Numbered from the stretch's first letter, positions 1 to 9,579 are shown. The stretch: DNA of 64,000 bases from Burkholderiales bacterium (GCA_027484315.1 JAIXTE010000015.1:1-64000), one strand, 5' to 3'. Program-made: numbers and translations. The notes: generated by a model not told the origin, from the sequence alone.

Positions 1-783
1 ACCGAGAAACAGGTAGCCCCACAGCACGCCAAACACCGGCGTGAGGAATGTTACGGTGAGCGCCGACGTGGGGCCAATGTCCATCACCAACCTGAAATAC
101 AGCAAATAAGCCACACCGCTGCACAGTACACCCACACCCAGCACAGCCAGCCAACTGCCAATGGCCGGCATTTGTTCAGGCAGGTTGAATGGCACGAAGG
201 GCAACAGGATAAACGACCCCAACAGCAAACAGCCAAAGGCGTTGGTCAGGGGGTCAATGTCGCTGCCCAATTGCTTGGCCATGTTGGTTGCAATGCCGTA
301 ACAGGCTGCAGCGCCAAGTGCAGCCGCGATTCCCAAGCCAGTACCCTGCGCAGCAAGGTTGTTGTTGTCCATCCCCACAATGATGGCCACCCCGGCAAGG
401 CCCAGCAGCAGGCCCAGTAAAGTGAGGGGAGAAGGCACGGCACGGGTCCACACCAAAGCCACCAGGGCGGCCCAAATGGGCGCAGTGGCATTGATGATGA
501 CCAGTACTGAGGCAGAGACAGTCATGGAGGCGTAGGCCACCAGCGTGAAGGGCAAGGCGGATGCAAACAGGGCAATCGCCGAGATCAGTTTCCAGCGCTT
601 GGCCACCTGGGTCTGTTTGCGGGTGATCGCAAACAGACTGGCCAGAAACAGCGCGCCAATGGCAACGCGCAAGGCGGCCACGAGCGTTGGCGCCATGTCT
701 GCAATTGCGATTTTGTAGAACACAAAAGACGAGCCCCAGATCATGGAGAGCAGCAGAAGTCGAAACGCGCTGGCGTGGCTCAT
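1..783 (-). CDS. EamA/DMT-family transporter (3' end cut by window edge)
   Basis: The frame is open from an ATG at 783 to the first base of the window, giving 261 codons without a stop, so the carboxyl end is missing. The product is almost entirely hydrophobic helices. It has the two-repeat EamA look: an opening helix with MIWGSSFVFYK, and late in the protein the segment TFLTPVFGVLWGYLFLG that marks the second repeat of the family. EamA proteins are ten-helix inner-membrane exporters or permeases of small metabolites; the substrate cannot be read from sequence. The gene diverges from the RND pump at 937, with 153 bases between. Confidence 0.9.
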   Translation of the reverse strand, partial: MSHASAFRLLLLSMIWGSSFVFYKIAIADMAPTLVAALRVAIGALFLASLFAITRKQTQVAKRWKLISAIALFASALPFTLVAYASMTVSASVLVIINATAPIWAALVALVWTRAVPSPLTLLGLLLGLAGVAIIVGMDNNNLAAQGTGLGIAAALGAAACYGIATNMAKQLGSDIDPLTNAFGCLLLGSFILLPFVPFNLPEQMPAIGSWLAVLGVGVLCSGVAYLLYFRLVMDIGPTSALTVTFLTPVFGVLWGYLFLG

Positions 784-936
784 GGTTTTCAGCAGGTGGT
801 GAGTGAATGCGCAAGTATGCTTAAATAATTTGGCGCATGGATGAAACATTTAAAGTAATTTAAAAAATTTTGAACATTTTCGAGCGACCTTGCTCAAATC
901 CGGCTGATTCAGCAGGCAGCAGTCAAAGGACTAACA

Positions 937-3900
937 ATGTGGTTGGTGAAGTACGCCTTGAGCAAACCCTATTCCATGGGGGCCTTGGCCATTCTGGTCT
1001 TGATATTGGGTTTGTCTGCGTTTCGGCAGTTGCCCGTCGATATTCTTCCTGAAGTCAAAACCCCGGTTGTGAACGTGGTGTGGACCTACCAAGGTTTGAA
1101 CGCTCGGGAAATGGCCAGTAAAATCACCTCGTTTTCAGAGTTGTCGCTGTTGAACAACGTCGACAACGTCAAGGAAATATCCTCCGAAACATTCAATGGC
1201 GTTGGCCTGGTTCGAGTGGTGTTTCAGAACAACGTGGAAATCGATGTGGCCTTGTCGCAGGTCGCGGCCATTTCACAAACGATTCTGCGGCGCATGCCGC
1301 CTGGCACCAGCCCGCCGATCGTGGTGCGCAATTCCCTTTCAAGCAGACCGATTCTCAGCCTGGTGGTGTCATCGGATACGCTGAGTCAAAGCCAATTGGC
1401 CGATTACGCACGCATTCAATTGCGTGGCCAGGTACAAAGCATCGGGGGCATGCGTTTGACCCTGCCTTATGGCGGTGCCACGCGGCAAATCATGATTGAT
1501 TTGAAACCGGATGCACTGCCTGCATTTGGGTTGTCGGCAGCCGACGTGGCGCGTGCCGTGAACCAGCAAAACCAGACGCTGCCTTCCGGCAATGTGCGGG
1601 AAGGCCTTCGCGACCTGCAAATTTCTGTCGATGCCAGCCCTGAAAGTGCCGAGGTGTTTGCCAACCTGCCTATCAGCGCCAGGGATGGACGAATCATCAA
1701 GTTGCGTGATGTGGCCGATGTGCGTGATGGCGGGGCCATTCAAACCAACCTGACCCGGGTGGATGGCAGCAGCGCTGTGCTGGTTTCCCTGATCAAGATC
1801 GGGAATGCGTCGACCACCGACATTATTGAAAAGGTCAAGGCACTGTTGCCCGACATTCAGGCCGCAGCACCTGAGGGTGCGAAGATCATTCCGATTTTTG
1901 ACCAGTCGGTGTTTGTTCAAAGTGCAGTGGACATCATCACCAAGGAAATCCTGATTGTCGGTTTTCTGGTGGGCTTGGTGGTGTTCGTGTTTCTGGGTTC
2001 AATCAAGTCGAGCTTGATCGTGCTGGTGTCGATTCCGCTTTCGCTGCTGGTGGCTGTAATGGCGGTGAAGCTGACCGGGCACACGCTGAACCTGATGAGC
2101 CTGGCCGGTTTGGCCTTGGCAGTGGGTATTCTCGTCGACAATGCGATGGTTGAAATTGAAAACATCAACCGCAACATTGCCCTTGGGCTGAGTGCACCGC
2201 AGGCGGCCCTGGCCGGTGCAAAGCAGGTGGCTTTCCCCGAGTTTGTGTCCACCTTGTCCACCTGCATTGTGTTCACCCCGATATTCTTGCTGGATGGCAT
2301 TGCCGGCTATGTGTTTGAGCCCCTGGCTGTGACTGTGATCGCCGCGTTGGCCGCGTCCTACTTTTTCTCCCGAACGGTTGTACCCACACTGGCCGCATTG
2401 AAGTTAAGCACAAACGATCGCCACTACCCGGGTTTCGACAAGCTGGAAGCCAGAATCGATCGACTTGGTAATGGTATTGCGAATCGCTTGCCCACCTTGC
2501 GAGCAAAGTGGCCTGTGGTGGCCCTGGTGGTCGTTTTGACTGTGGGCACAGCAGGTGCCTTGCTGGTCATCAGCCCGCAGCAGTATTTTCCACGCACCGA
2601 TGCTGGTTTGTTGAAACTGTACGTGCGCGGGCCTGCGGGCACGCGGGTTGAGGAAACTGCCAACAATTTTGCAAAGGTGCAAACCACCATTCGCGAACTG
2701 ATTCCCGCTGATGAGGTAAAGCAGATTGTTGAGCTGATCGGGCAACCTGACCCGGTGAACATGGCGTGGGTGGATACCATGACAATCGGTGGCTTTGACG
2801 GTGAAATGCTGATTGAATTGAACCCCAAACAGCAGGGTACCTTCGAATATCAGACCCTGTTGCGCAATGAATTGGCCAAGCGTCATCCCGATTTCAAATT
2901 CCTGTTTTTACCTGCCGACATCACGAACCAGACCTTGTCGGGCTTGACCCCAACCTCGATGGAAATCCGGGTGATTGGACGGGATGTTCCGGGCAACCTG
3001 GCCATCGCCCAGGACATGATCAAAACGCTCAAAGGATCTGACAACATCAGCGATTTGATGCTTCGGCAGGTGGGCAATTTGCCGGAGTTTGTTGTTTCCA
3101 TAGACCGTGACCGTGCACTGGCCTTGGGCATCACTTCCGCTGACGCCTTGCAAACCCTGCTGGGCGTTCTGGGTACTGGCGGCACGGTGGCGCCCAGTTA
3201 TTGGTCTGACCCGCGGGCCGGTATTTCCTATGTGGTGCAGGTGCAGGCGCCCCTGCAAAGCCTGGGGTCTGTGGAAGACCTGCTGCGTTTGCCCATCACC
3301 ACGCCTTCCGGGCAAAACATTCAGTTGGGCGCCATTGCCAGCATTACGCCACGCAACGTACCCGCCACAGTGGTGCGCTCCACCTTGCAACCCGTCATCA
3401 GTGTGTTGGCCAATGCGCCGGGTGCAAACCTGCGAGTATTGGCTGAGCAGGCGCAGGCGGCAGTAGACCAGGTGCAGGGGCGCTTGAAGCCTGGCAACAA
3501 GATTGAAATCAACGGGCAAGCCACGGCAATGACCTTGGCATTCAAGGAATTGGCGCTTGGTTTGCTCAGCGCACTGGTGCTGATTGTGCTGGTGATGGTG
3601 TTCAACTTTCAATCGTGGACCTTGCCTTTTGTGGCCCTGAGCAGTTTGCCTGTTGCTTTGTCGGGCGCCGTGGCCGGGCTTTACATCACCAACACACCCA
3701 TCAGTGTGCCGGCTTTAATGGGACTCATCATGACCATGGGCATTACCACGGCCAACAGCGTGTTGTTGACCTCGTTCGCTCGGGATGCGTGGGCTCAGGG
3801 CATGGGTGCCTGGGATGCTGCCCTGCAAACAGTTCACCAGCGCATTCGACCAATTTTAATGACCGCCTTGACCATGATTGTGGGTTTGATCCCGATGGCC

Positions 3901-4059
3901 ACGGCGCTGGGGCAGGGGGCTGAGCAAAACGCGCCGCTGGCCCGTGCCGTGATTGGCGGATTGTTGACAGGGTCTCTTGCCACGCTGATTCTTGTGCCCC
4001 TGATTTTTGCATTCGCAATGAAAAACGCAGTACCCGGCAAGCCGCTGGTGGAGGAATGA
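937..4059 (+). CDS. RND efflux transporter permease subunit
   Basis: This 1040-residue protein has the full length and layout of an AcrB/HAE1-like resistance-nodulation-division pump: a first membrane helix at about residues 11-31, a large periplasmic loop, a block of five or six helices from about residue 335, a second periplasmic loop and a final helix block from about 870. The helix-4 proton-relay motif reads GILVDNAM near residue 401, so the usual Asp-Asp pair is Asp-Asn. It is the inner-membrane, proton-driven part of a tripartite exporter. The adaptor gene follows directly after its stop. Permease before adaptor is the reverse of the common order, and no outer-membrane channel gene is present. 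Confidence 0.95.
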   Translation: MWLVKYALSKPYSMGALAILVLILGLSAFRQLPVDILPEVKTPVVNVVWTYQGLNAREMASKITSFSELSLLNNVDNVKEISSETFNGVGLVRVVFQNNVEIDVALSQVAAISQTILRRMPPGTSPPIVVRNSLSSRPILSLVVSSDTLSQSQLADYARIQLRGQVQSIGGMRLTLPYGGATRQIMIDLKPDALPAFGLSAADVARAVNQQNQTLPSGNVREGLRDLQISVDASPESAEVFANLPISARDGRIIKLRDVADVRDGGAIQTNLTRVDGSSAVLVSLIKIGNASTTDIIEKVKALLPDIQAAAPEGAKIIPIFDQSVFVQSAVDIITKEILIVGFLVGLVVFVFLGSIKSSLIVLVSIPLSLLVAVMAVKLTGHTLNLMSLAGLALAVGILVDNAMVEIENINRNIALGLSAPQAALAGAKQVAFPEFVSTLSTCIVFTPIFLLDGIAGYVFEPLAVTVIAALAASYFFSRTVVPTLAALKLSTNDRHYPGFDKLEARIDRLGNGIANRLPTLRAKWPVVALVVVLTVGTAGALLVISPQQYFPRTDAGLLKLYVRGPAGTRVEETANNFAKVQTTIRELIPADEVKQIVELIGQPDPVNMAWVDTMTIGGFDGEMLIELNPKQQGTFEYQTLLRNELAKRHPDFKFLFLPADITNQTLSGLTPTSMEIRVIGRDVPGNLAIAQDMIKTLKGSDNISDLMLRQVGNLPEFVVSIDRDRALALGITSADALQTLLGVLGTGGTVAPSYWSDPRAGISYVVQVQAPLQSLGSVEDLLRLPITTPSGQNIQLGAIASITPRNVPATVVRSTLQPVISVLANAPGANLRVLAEQAQAAVDQVQGRLKPGNKIEINGQATAMTLAFKELALGLLSALVLIVLVMVFNFQSWTLPFVALSSLPVALSGAVAGLYITNTPISVPALMGLIMTMGITTANSVLLTSFARDAWAQGMGAWDAALQTVHQRIRPILMTALTMIVGLIPMATALGQGAEQNAPLARAVIGGLLTGSLATLILVPLIFAFAMKNAVPGKPLVEE

Positions 4060-5190
4060 ATGATGAACAAACCAAGCGTGAATAAAGCAGCCGTGACGGG
4101 TTTGATTTTGGGTGTGTCGCTGGCCTTGGGTGCCGGTGCCTTGTATTGGGGGCAGGATGCAAAAGCAAACTTGAAACCCCAGCCTGAGCAGGCTGGCCTG
4201 CCCATGGTGAATGTGGTGAAGCCGAAACTTTCCGAGGCCAGCAGCGAGATCCAGTTTGCAGCCCGCCTTGCACCTTCCCAGGAAGCCAGTTTGTATGCCC
4301 GCAGTTCCGGTTTCGTACAAGCGCGTTTCGCCGACATTGGCACGCGTGTGAAAGCTGGGCAAGTGCTGGCAACAATTTCCGCCCCTGAGTTGGAGGCGTC
4401 ACTGAATTCCGCACGCGCAGCATTGACACAGCGCGAGGCTGAACTGCAATTGGCCACGCGTAACCGGATGCGTGTTGAACCCTTGGGTACAGGCGGTGCC
4501 GTGTCAGCCCTGGAGGTGGATGAACTGGCAGGGATCGAAGCGGTGGCCAAGGCGAATTTGACTGCAGCCCGCGCCGAAGTGGCACGGCTACAAAGTGAAG
4601 TGGCTTACCTGACTTTGAAAGCACCCTTCGATGGCGTGATCACCGAACGAAACATTGACCGGGGCGACCGGGTCAGCCCCAATGACACGCGTATGCTGTA
4701 TCGAATCATCAACAATGACATTGTCCGTGTGCAGGTGGATGTGCCCCAACCCCAACTGTTCCGGATTCAGCAGGCAGGCAAGGCCATGCTGGAAATTGCC
4801 GAGCGTCCGGGTCAAGACATCTCCGTTCAGTTCAAGCGTTCTTCACAGGAGCTTCGTGCCGATTCAGGCACGGTGCGCCTTGAATACGAATTCAACAACC
4901 GGGAGTTGAATTTGCCTGCCGGTTTGAATGCCCGGTTGAAAATCGTTTCAAACGGTGCGGGTCAAAGCGTGACTGTGCCTGCCAACACGATTGTGTACCG
5001 CGATGGTGGCGCAAATGTCGTTGTACTGGGTACTGACAACAAAGTGGCGTATCGCAAGGTGACACTGGGTAAAAATTACCCCACCGCGGTGGAGGTGCTA
5101 GAAGGTGTCAATGCAGATGACCGGGTGGTGGTGAATCCGAATGCCCTGTTGAAAGAAGGGCAGGCAGTAGAGGTGACAAAGTCTTCTTGA
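4060..5190 (+). CDS. RND efflux periplasmic adaptor subunit
   Basis: This 376-residue membrane-fusion protein has an uncleaved-looking amino-terminal hydrophobic segment (about residues 10-28). A barrel-sandwich half with LYARSSGFVQ and a second half with LKAPFDGVI flank an alpha-helical hairpin. A beta-barrel and a membrane-proximal domain ending near VNPNALLKEGQ follow. It would link the permease at 937 to an outer-membrane channel. The ATG at 4060 abuts the permease stop and a second ATG lies at 4063. GAGGA at 4051-4055 is four bases from the first and seven from the second, so the true start may be 4063. The two genes are clearly one transcription unit. Confidence 0.95.
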   Translation: MMNKPSVNKAAVTGLILGVSLALGAGALYWGQDAKANLKPQPEQAGLPMVNVVKPKLSEASSEIQFAARLAPSQEASLYARSSGFVQARFADIGTRVKAGQVLATISAPELEASLNSARAALTQREAELQLATRNRMRVEPLGTGGAVSALEVDELAGIEAVAKANLTAARAEVARLQSEVAYLTLKAPFDGVITERNIDRGDRVSPNDTRMLYRIINNDIVRVQVDVPQPQLFRIQQAGKAMLEIAERPGQDISVQFKRSSQELRADSGTVRLEYEFNNRELNLPAGLNARLKIVSNGAGQSVTVPANTIVYRDGGANVVVLGTDNKVAYRKVTLGKNYPTAVEVLEGVNADDRVVVNPNALLKEGQAVEVTKSS

Positions 5191-5247
5191 GAGTACCGCC
5201 TAGCCCGGGTTGCAGGCTGGGTGTTGTTGGGGGCTATTAATGCGCGA

Positions 5248-7170
5248 TCAATGCGCTTCGTCTTCCATGCGTTTGCGAAATTCAATGCTGTCGCCGTCTG
5301 CCAGCAGTTGTCGTATCAACACCGGTGCGCCTTGTGGATTCAGTGTCAGCAGACCCACACCACTGCCATTGACCAGGCGTTCACCACGGCTGCCGTGGTC
5401 TGGCTTCCTGGGCACAATGCGCATTTTTCGCCGCTTGGTGAACCAGTTCAGTGGTGACCAGGGGGCGTACATCCAGCGGTTCAGGCGGTCCAGTGTGTCC
5501 AGCAGCTTGCGGGGGAATTCGTTTCTGAAACCACTGCTGGTGATCTGCCAGATGTTCGGGCTGTTCTTTCGGCTGCGCAGTTCCACTTCGTAGGCAAATG
5601 AGTAATGCACATCGCCTGACAGAATGACAAAGTTCTTCGGAGTTTTGCCGTGCCTGAACAGGTTCAGCAAAGTATTTGCAGCGCCCCTGTGGGCCATCCA
5701 GTTTTCAGCATCGACCATCAAGGGTTTGCCAAACCAGGTGAATATCTTCTGGATGGTTTCGATCAGTTTCACCCCAAACACAGGCGCTGGAGAAACCAGC
5801 AGCACAGCCTCGTGACCCAGCAAGCGTTGTTGCAATTCTGAAAGCGATTCCCAATCCATCAAACCCGAGGGGTGGGCTTCATTGCGTTCTGAACGCCAAC
5901 GGTTGGTGCGGGTGTCGATCACCATCAACACGGGCTTGGTGTTCCATTGGTATTGCCAGCCTCGAAAGGCGATCAATTCCGTGATCAGGTCTTCATGCAC
6001 CTGTTGGCCCGGGGTTTCAAGCGCGTTTTTGCAGCGCTGCATCAGCGCGTCACTGAAGTTTTCCGGGGCATTGCCCCAACCCTGGCAAATCAGATAGGCG
6101 GTCAGCGCATTGCCAATGATCCGGCGTGAGAAGGGTTCACCATACGCGGTTTCTTCCCATTCCGCGCTCAGGTTCCAGTCGTCCGTGATGTCATGGTCAT
6201 CGAACATCATGGCCACGGGCAGGTGCGCCATCAGGCGTTGAACGCTGCCCAATTCAGCCACAAACTCTTCAACGGCTTGCTTTTGCAATTCATAGCGCTC
6301 AACAAATTCCTCTGGTATTCCGGCTGGCATGTCCATGTTGGTGTAGCGCCAGGCGATGGGCGACCAGGCCAACAGGTACATGGCCATGACTTCAGCCAGG
6401 CTGATGAGGTGGTTGCGTGCACTGTCGGTCGTGAACACCGGTTTTTTAACCCCGGTGAACAACACCGTGCGAAGGTCCTTGTTGGCCTTGGTCTTGGGCA
6501 GCAATTCATGGCGGGTGTAGTAGTGGGGTTGCTGGTGATGCAGCTCAATGCTGTCTTCAAGCTGGGTGCAGCAAAGCGGTTCGGCTGGCGGATTCAATTG
6601 CTCCAGCAGACGGTGAATGGCCACCAGCATCGGCCCGGCCACATCGTCGGTGTAAATCTGGTCGCCGCCCATGACCAGCATGGATGGCCATTGAGTGGGG
6701 TCAGAACCCAGTTTCTCGAGGTACTGGTCTGCCCTTGCCAACCCATCTCCCGCGGCTTTGCCTTCCTTTCGCATGTAGTGGGGTTTGCGGCATGAACCGT
6801 GCAGAACGCTGTCTACGTTGGGCTTGAGTACAAAGCCCAGTGTGTTTTTGCCCGGGTACAGCAGGTGCGGGGCCTCTGTCGTAATGTTTGTCCATGCCCC
6901 GGTACTGCCTTGCCTGTAACTTAACTCGTATCCAATCCAGCTGTTTTGTGGCATGGGTTGGCTCAATGCCAGGTCGATCAGGTGAACATAAAATCTTTCC
7001 GCCACTTTCAGTTCGCGGCATTGCTCAGCCACTTCATGGGTTTGAGATTCGCCATCTTCAGGGTGAAGCTTTAGTTGCCACTGAACGGGCGATGTGGTGG
7101 CCAGCCACAATGTCATTCTGTCGGGCTGCATTCGCCGCAGCACCGGGCCTGCCAACAACTCATGACCCAT
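5248..7170 (-). CDS. PhoD-like metallophosphatase family protein
   Basis: The 640-residue product has the PhoD-like metallophosphatase motifs: a first metal-site segment VMGGDQIYTDD near residue 170, FDDHDITDDW near the middle, and VILSGDVHYSFAYEV towards the carboxyl end. An amino-terminal beta-rich domain precedes them, as in alkaline phosphatase D relatives. Unlike secreted PhoD it shows no twin-arginine signal, and the protein begins MGHELLAGP, so it is probably cytoplasmic. Substrate is unknown; phosphodiester or phosphomonoester hydrolysis is the family activity. Its start overlaps the end of the next upstream gene (7160-7756) by 11 bases, so the two are probably cotranscribed. It converges on the RND adaptor gene. 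Confidence 0.88.
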   Translation of the reverse strand: MGHELLAGPVLRRMQPDRMTLWLATTSPVQWQLKLHPEDGESQTHEVAEQCRELKVAERFYVHLIDLALSQPMPQNSWIGYELSYRQGSTGAWTNITTEAPHLLYPGKNTLGFVLKPNVDSVLHGSCRKPHYMRKEGKAAGDGLARADQYLEKLGSDPTQWPSMLVMGGDQIYTDDVAGPMLVAIHRLLEQLNPPAEPLCCTQLEDSIELHHQQPHYYTRHELLPKTKANKDLRTVLFTGVKKPVFTTDSARNHLISLAEVMAMYLLAWSPIAWRYTNMDMPAGIPEEFVERYELQKQAVEEFVAELGSVQRLMAHLPVAMMFDDHDITDDWNLSAEWEETAYGEPFSRRIIGNALTAYLICQGWGNAPENFSDALMQRCKNALETPGQQVHEDLITELIAFRGWQYQWNTKPVLMVIDTRTNRWRSERNEAHPSGLMDWESLSELQQRLLGHEAVLLVSPAPVFGVKLIETIQKIFTWFGKPLMVDAENWMAHRGAANTLLNLFRHGKTPKNFVILSGDVHYSFAYEVELRSRKNSPNIWQITSSGFRNEFPRKLLDTLDRLNRWMYAPWSPLNWFTKRRKMRIVPRKPDHGSRGERLVNGSGVGLLTLNPQGAPVLIRQLLADGDSIEFRKRMEDEAH

Positions 7171-7756
7171 TGCAGGTTTCCTGGGCTTTGGCTTTGTTAC
7201 CTGCCTTTTGAACGCAGGCCTTCAACTTGTCCACTTCGGGCAGGGTTTTGCAATGGGGAAGCTGGGCAAATTCACCTTGCTTGTCAAAACCACAGGCGAA
7301 AAATGTGGTCATGTTGCTGACCGGCCTTGTCGTGAGTTTGTTGCAGGCGGGTTTGAGGGTGTTGTTCACCCAGTCTTGATAAGCAGACGATTCCGTTTCG
7401 AACTGACTGACCTGCGTATTGAGTTGATCAGTTTGCTGATTGAAATCCTTGATGGACTCATTGAACCGGGCAATTGATGCGGAGTCGGGCTTGCCCGCAT
7501 CCAGCCTGCTTTTCTGGCCTTGCAATGCCACACGTTTTTCGCTGAGTTGTTTTTCAGTTGTACGCAGTGCATTGGCGCGTTGCTCAAGTGCATTGAAGCG
7601 ACTCAAACCCTGCTGTTCAAGTTGCAGGCAGATTCTCAGTTCATTTTCCTGAACGGGCAGGGTGGTGGGGGTTTGGGCTTGCAAGGTGGTGCAAAACACT
7701 GCGGCAAGCAAGGCGATTGAAAAGGTGTTCGGGTGATGCATGTTGGATGCTGACAA
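7160..7756 (-). CDS. secreted coiled-coil protein of unknown function
   Basis: The 198-residue protein is not assignable to a family I recognise. An amino-terminal signal peptide is visible (hydrophobic ALLAAVFCTTLQAQ, likely cleavage after AQ near residue 28). A long charged, glutamine-rich coiled coil spans roughly residues 40-125. A carboxyl part with Cys residues (LKPACNKL, FFACGFD, LPHCKTL, KACVQKAG) could form disulfides in the periplasm. The actual start may be the ATG at residue 6 (MHHPNTF). It overlaps the PhoD-like gene by 11 bases. A periplasmic scaffold role is only a guess. Confidence 0.75.
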   Translation of the reverse strand: MSASNMHHPNTFSIALLAAVFCTTLQAQTPTTLPVQENELRICLQLEQQGLSRFNALEQRANALRTTEKQLSEKRVALQGQKSRLDAGKPDSASIARFNESIKDFNQQTDQLNTQVSQFETESSAYQDWVNNTLKPACNKLTTRPVSNMTTFFACGFDKQGEFAQLPHCKTLPEVDKLKACVQKAGNKAKAQETCNGS

Positions 7757-7874
7757 GAATCAATCAAGGATTGACTGTAGCAGATGGGCACGGCGAATCA
7801 AGCCTGATCAGGGGTTTTCAGGTGGCCCTGACCCCTGCCAGGTTCGACATTAATGTGAGAACATCTTGTTGTGC

Positions 7875-8348
7875 TTAGACGCGGGTGGACAGTAAATCTG
7901 CCTTGCGTGCTGCCATGCGGTCGCCCAATTCCACCAAGTCCAGAGATGGGGCTTTTTTTGCCTTGGGAAACATGTCGCTTTGCTCTTCCTCGACATGGTG
8001 TTCCACGTATTCAGACAATACTTTCACCTTGGCATCGTAAACATCGCCGTCTGGCTCAATGCCCTCAAGCTGATCAATCAGATTCTTGATGCCCAAGTGC
8101 TCAACGGCACCTTCGACAACGATGAAATCGTCCTTCAGTACCGCCTTGACGGCAGGGTAAAAAATCTCTTCCTCGATCTGGGCATGCACGGTCAATTCTG
8201 TGCAAATTTCGTCAACCAGTGATTTCTTTTTTGTCTTGGAGTCCGCTTTTTCGTACTCTGAAAACAGTTCACTGACCTTTTCATGATCGGCTTTCAGCAA
8301 TGCGATTGCGTCCAGCTTGTTGTCTGTGTGCTTGCTACCGGAAGTCAT
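7875..8348 (-). CDS. hemerythrin HHE-domain protein
   Basis: The 157-residue protein consists of a single hemerythrin-like cation-binding domain. The expected histidine and acidic ligands are seen in LKADHEKV, VHAQIEEEIFYPA, EGAVEHLGI and YVEHHVEEEQSDMFPK, which fit a four-helix bundle carrying a di-iron site. Such cytoplasmic bacterial proteins are linked to oxygen, nitric oxide or iron stress. The ATG at 8348 has a strong ribosome site (AAGGAG, five to six bases upstream). It follows the 23-residue membrane peptide and the membrane protein at 8511 in the same direction, which suggests a small stress operon. Confidence 0.93.
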   Translation of the reverse strand: MTSGSKHTDNKLDAIALLKADHEKVSELFSEYEKADSKTKKKSLVDEICTELTVHAQIEEEIFYPAVKAVLKDDFIVVEGAVEHLGIKNLIDQLEGIEPDGDVYDAKVKVLSEYVEHHVEEEQSDMFPKAKKAPSLDLVELGDRMAARKADLLSTRV

Positions 8349-8388
8349 GGTAACTCCTTGTTGGTGAGTGTGTGTTGCACGCGCGCTG

Positions 8389-8460
8389 TCACATGAACAG
8401 TGCGATCAGGATAATGATCGGGATTGGAATCCCCAGAAAAAACAAGATGATTGAGCGCAC
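8389..8460 (-). CDS. 23-residue hydrophobic membrane peptide (putative)
   Basis: A short frame starts with GTG at 8460 and ends TGA at 8389. It encodes Met-Arg-Ser followed by an unbroken hydrophobic helix (FFLGIPIPIIILIALF) long enough to cross a membrane once. An AGGAGG ribosome site lies five bases before the GTG, which is much better than chance in a non-coding gap. It is below the usual gene-calling length and would be missed by automatic annotation. It lies between the hemerythrin gene and the 320-residue membrane protein, all in one direction. I infer a real small membrane protein; its function is unknown. Confidence 0.6.
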   Translation of the reverse strand: MRSIILFFLGIPIPIIILIALFM

Positions 8461-8510
8461 AGGATCCTCCTGATGTGAATGGTTGAATTGAACAGGACAG
8501 AAGTTGTTGA

Positions 8511-9473
8511 TCAAGCGTCACGTTGGCGGCCACCCAGTGTTGCAGCGAGGCTGGCAACAAAAGCACCAATCAGCAGTGACACGAAGATCCACAATGCAGC
8601 ATAGGCAGAGGCTTTGCGTGCTTCGTCGGCAGTTTCCTTTGCAGTGGTTTCCATTTCGTTGAGCCGGGCCTGTGCGCGTGCATAGACTTCGGTCACGCGT
8701 TTTTCGGCTTCCTGTTGGGTCAGGCCAGTGCGCTTGGCAATTATCTGACCCACATACTGCACATCATCCTGAGGCAGGGGTTCGGTGCGGCTCAGGTTCA
8801 TGAATATGCGGGTCACTTCTTCAATATCCCGGCTGGTAATGTCCCCCAGTTGTGGCGCTGGCATTGTCATGTCTGTCGATGGCGCAGGTTCAGGGCGATT
8901 TTCCTTGCGGAACAGGGAGTCGACAAAGTAGGCCACAGCGTTGTTTTGAGATTGCGTTGATGAGTCGGAACTACTCATCCCGCTCGCTGCCATGGTGGCC
9001 GAGTTCGCCATGCCACTGGCCATTGAGGCGCCGGCCTGAATGCCGCCTCCAACAATCGAGCCAATCACTGAAGCCAGCAGGGTTGCAGTGGCCAGTGCTG
9101 CAATTGCCCAGGACAGGAATCCATGGGCGGTGTCCCGAAAGTAAATCTCGTCGATGCGCGCATCGGTCCACTTTGTCCTGAGCCGGCCTGCCAGGTAGCC
9201 ACCCAGACCTGATGAAAGAAGTTGGGTCACTGTCAGCCAGATGATGGTTGAAATGCCAAAGCTGGCCGCGCTGATGCCTTCATAGGCCCAAGGAGATACC
9301 GAGGACAGGCCAAGGCCTACGCCCAGGATAAGCAGAATCAAGGACAGTGCGGCAGCAGCAGCGGCGCCGGCAATAATGGCACCCCATGACACAGCGCTAG
9401 CCACTGTGCCTGTGGTGTCCAGTCGATAGCCTGATTCTCGGGGATCAAGGGGTGTGGTTGTGGTGTTGATCAT
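8511..9473 (-). CDS. four-helix membrane protein, function unknown
   Basis: The reading frame extends upstream to 9578, but the ATG at 9473 is preferred: it has AAGGA seven bases upstream, and the longer version adds only an unlikely hydrophilic segment. The 320-residue product has hydrophobic segments near residues 25-55, 65-90, 105-140 and 290-315. A Ser/Gln-rich linker and an acidic, helical stretch (residues 205-285) lie between the third and last. I do not recognise the family with certainty. It heads a possible operon with the 23-residue peptide and hemerythrin gene. A 16-base palindrome lies about 100 bases upstream of the start. Confidence 0.82.
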   Translation of the reverse strand: MINTTTTPLDPRESGYRLDTTGTVASAVSWGAIIAGAAAAAALSLILLILGVGLGLSSVSPWAYEGISAASFGISTIIWLTVTQLLSSGLGGYLAGRLRTKWTDARIDEIYFRDTAHGFLSWAIAALATATLLASVIGSIVGGGIQAGASMASGMANSATMAASGMSSSDSSTQSQNNAVAYFVDSLFRKENRPEPAPSTDMTMPAPQLGDITSRDIEEVTRIFMNLSRTEPLPQDDVQYVGQIIAKRTGLTQQEAEKRVTEVYARAQARLNEMETTAKETADEARKASAYAALWIFVSLLIGAFVASLAATLGGRQRDA

Positions 9474-9563
9474 GTCGTTCCTTTTTAACAATCGCAGGTG
9501 AGTAAGTTCTGCCCAATAGTTTTGGCAGGATGGTGCACCGTAGCTTGAAAGGGGGGCATGGTC

Positions 9564-9579
9564 TGTGCGGTAGCGCACA
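9564..9579. promoter_or_regulatory. palindrome TGTGCG-N4-CGCACA upstream of the membrane protein/hemerythrin block
   Basis: Six-base perfect arms flank GTAG, in the only sizeable gap between ahpF and the stress membrane protein gene. It may be an operator or a short hairpin; no regulator is assigned. Confidence 0.35.

Noticed and set aside
254-814. 186-codon frame on the minus strand near the left edge
   Set aside because: It overlaps the EamA transporter in another frame; the transporter frame is open to the window edge and shows family motifs.
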